NCBI GenBank assembly: GCA_903953985.1 | Contig: CAJBLW010000074.1 | Coordinates: 1 to 7,757 of the forward strand | DNA: 7,757 nt | Direction of reading: 5' to 3' | Source of the DNA: an uncultured Burkholderiales bacterium | GTDB taxonomy: Bacteria; Pseudomonadota; Gammaproteobacteria; Burkholderiales; Burkholderiaceae_C | In this document: one piece after another, positions 6,352 to 7,757 of the stretch | How positions within the stretch are numbered: position 1 is the first letter of the stretch | Layout of the letters: every line of letters begins with the position of its first letter | Made by a program: the position numbers and the translations under genes | Notes under the pieces: model-generated | What the model was told of the DNA's origin: nothing | Databases searched by the model: none | Seen by the model: only the letters and a program-made list of their open reading frames with translations

Positions 6352-6390
6352 TACAACCATCCCTCAACGCTTTTCATCAAGATCCTCTCC

Positions 6391-7359
6391 ATGACACTGC
6401 CCACACTGGCCCTCTTTACCGGCGACCCTGCAGGCATCGGCCCTGAATTGGTCGAAAAAGTGCTGCAAAACCCCTCGTGGACAACACACGCCCGGGTGAT
6501 CCTGATCGGCCAGAAAGGGTCAATTCAGGTCCCCCCAGAAGTGATCTGGCACGACTGGTCTGGTGCCAATGCCCCTGTTTTTGAGCGCGGCGTGGCCAAC
6601 GCCCACAACGGCCGCTACATGATCGAGGCCCTGGCCGCCGGGGTGGACCTGGTGACTTCAGGCCAGGCCGATGCATTTTGTTTTGCCCCGCTGAACAAGT
6701 CGGCCCTGCGCCAAGGCGGCATGAACCAGGAAGACGAACTGCGCTGGTTTGCCGAACACATGCATTTCAGCGGCGTCTGCGGCGAGCTCAACGTGCTGAA
6801 AAACCTCTGGACAGCGCGTGTGACCTCGCATGTTCCTCTGAACGAGGTCTCAAGCTTGCTTAGCCCAGGCAAAGTGGCTGACGCCATCCGCATGATTTCG
6901 CAGGCCCTGCAGGCCTCTGGCGTGAGCAACCCGCGCATCGCGGTGTGTGGACTCAATCCGCACAACGGCGACAACGGCAACTATGGCGACGAGGAAGGCC
7001 GCATCATCACGCCGGGTGTGCAGCAAGCTGCCGCCATGGGCTTTGCCGCCGACGGCCCCTTTCCAGCCGACACCACCTTTGTGCGCGCCATCCGCTCGCC
7101 GGGCGGCTACGACGGCGTGGTGACCATGTACCACGACCAAGGCCAGATCGCGATGAAGCTCATGGGCTTTGAGCAGGGCGTGACGGTGCATGGCGGACTG
7201 CCCTGCCCCATCACCACCCCGGCACACGGCACGGCTTACGACATCGCAGGTCAGGGTATGGCCAATCCGCAAGCCATGACCAACGCCTTTGAATTGGCCG
7301 CCCGCATGGCCACCTCTCGCCTTCAAAACCTCACCACCCCCAAGGAGACCTTGTCATGA
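6391..7359 (+). CDS. PdxA-family NAD-dependent dehydrogenase, probably not a true PdxA (TphB- or PdxA2-like)
   Basis: The 322-residue protein follows the PdxA fold throughout: GDPAGIGPE (residues 11-19), APLNKSAL (99-106), TSHVPL, GLNPHNGDNG, GPFPADTTF, MYHDQGQIAMK and HGTAYDIAGQG. The three metal-binding His of PdxA are present (H147, H191, H248), as is Lys256 after YHDQG. The residues that hold the 4-phosphate substrate in E. coli PdxA are altered: the GHTE loop reads GVCGE (128-132), the Asn of the VN-x-TLGLP segment is Thr265, and the Arg of IRTS is Ile274. TphB, the terephthalate dihydrodiol dehydrogenase of this family, shows similar losses. The gene's stop overlaps the start of a Bug binding-protein gene, as expected for a catabolic rather than vitamin B6 role. 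A PdxA2 sugar-acid role remains possible. Confidence 0.85.
   Translation: MTLPTLALFTGDPAGIGPELVEKVLQNPSWTTHARVILIGQKGSIQVPPEVIWHDWSGANAPVFERGVANAHNGRYMIEALAAGVDLVTSGQADAFCFAPLNKSALRQGGMNQEDELRWFAEHMHFSGVCGELNVLKNLWTARVTSHVPLNEVSSLLSPGKVADAIRMISQALQASGVSNPRIAVCGLNPHNGDNGNYGDEEGRIITPGVQQAAAMGFAADGPFPADTTFVRAIRSPGGYDGVVTMYHDQGQIAMKLMGFEQGVTVHGGLPCPITTPAHGTAYDIAGQGMANPQAMTNAFELAARMATSRLQNLTTPKETLS
7342..7347 (+). promoter_or_regulatory. Strong ribosome binding site deciding the start of the second Bug gene
   Basis: AAGGAG sits 8 bases before the ATG at 7356, inside the 3' end of the PdxA-like gene. With the ATGA overlap it supports coupled translation of the two genes. Confidence 0.7.
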
Positions 7360-7757
7360 AGTTGAAGAAAATCCTGCTCACGGCCCTATTGGCCACGCCC
7401 TTGCTGGGTTGGGCGCAAAGCTACCCCAACAAGCCGGTGCGCATCATGGTGGGGGCCAACGCAGGCGGCGGCACCGACATCATTGCCCGCATGCTGGCCG
7501 AGAAAATGGGCGAGGCCTTCAAGGGCTCGTTTGTGGTCGACAACAAACCCGGTGCGTCCAACACCATTGCCGCCGACTTGACCGCCAAAGCCCCGGCCGA
7601 TGGCCACACCCTGCTGGTCGCCACCAACACCGGCCAGGCCATTGCACCGCACCTGATCAAACTCAGCTTTGACCCGATCAAGGACCTGACGCCAGTGGGT
7701 CTGATCGTCACGGTGCCCAACGTGCTGGTGGTGGGGGCCAACGTGCCTGCCAACAAC
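7356..7757 (+). CDS. Bug-family (TctC-like) periplasmic solute-binding protein, N-terminal part (3' end outside window)
   Basis: The first 134 residues of a protein of about 320 are visible; the frame is open to the window edge. The start overlaps the previous stop in an ATGA and has a strong AAGGAG ribosome site. A Sec-type signal peptide is clear: MKLKKILL, a hydrophobic core, and a likely cut after GWA (residues 18-20). The mature part has the family features YPNKPVRIMV, the intact ligand loop AGGGTDIIARMLAEKMG (36-52), VVDNKPGASNTIAA and APADGHTLLVATNT. It would bind a small carboxylate in the periplasm. The pairing with a PdxA-family dehydrogenase resembles TphC with TphB in terephthalate clusters, so the ligand may be the substrate of that enzyme's pathway (inference). 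Membrane components, if any, lie outside the window. Confidence 0.9.
   Translation, partial: MKLKKILLTALLATPLLGWAQSYPNKPVRIMVGANAGGGTDIIARMLAEKMGEAFKGSFVVDNKPGASNTIAADLTAKAPADGHTLLVATNTGQAIAPHLIKLSFDPIKDLTPVGLIVTVPNVLVVGANVPANN

Noticed and set aside
6850..7326. A 158-codon minus-strand frame over the PdxA-like gene
   Set aside because: It is a His/Gly/Val-rich mirror of a clearly conserved coding sequence on the plus strand.

Overview
The window is about 58-60% GC by eye. It has the look of a Burkholderiales chromosome, probably Comamonadaceae-like: there are two Bug-type periplasmic solute-binding proteins, two GntR/FCD regulators, and tightly packed catabolic genes. The taxonomy is inferred from gene content and style, not from a marker gene. 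I see no RNA genes, mobile elements or CRISPR arrays. No stretch above 300 bases lacks a gene; the longest gap is 208 bases (4650-4857).

Layout. (1) 1-831 (+): C-terminal part of an MlrC/M81-family protein, cut by the window edge. (2) 4649 down to 891 (-): a four-gene unit of class A flavin monooxygenase, isochorismatase-like cysteine hydrolase, Asp/Glu-racemase/maleate-isomerase-like protein and Bug solute-binding protein. (3) 4858-5532 (+): a GntR/FCD regulator divergent from that unit, across an AT-rich region with two near-identical TGTAYACAAG sites. (4) 6276 down to 5614 (-): a second GntR/FCD regulator, tail-to-tail with the first. (5) 6391 to the end (+): a PdxA/TphB-like dehydrogenase whose stop codon overlaps the start of a second Bug protein, cut by the window edge. 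A perfect 16-bp palindrome lies on a plausible promoter between this pair and its divergent regulator.

Working model (inference). The window holds two adjacent, separately regulated catabolic modules, each with an FCD-type regulator divergent from enzymes plus a periplasmic binding protein. The larger module pairs a ring-type flavin hydroxylase with an amidase-like hydrolase and a maleate-isomerase-like protein. That combination recalls the NicC/NicF/NicE steps of aerobic nicotinate breakdown, but the ring-cleavage dioxygenase (NicX) and deformylase (NicD) are absent, and the isomerase-like protein lacks both family cysteines. The smaller module recalls the tph (terephthalate) arrangement of a PdxA-family dehydrogenase beside a Bug protein. 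Substrates cannot be named from sequence alone.
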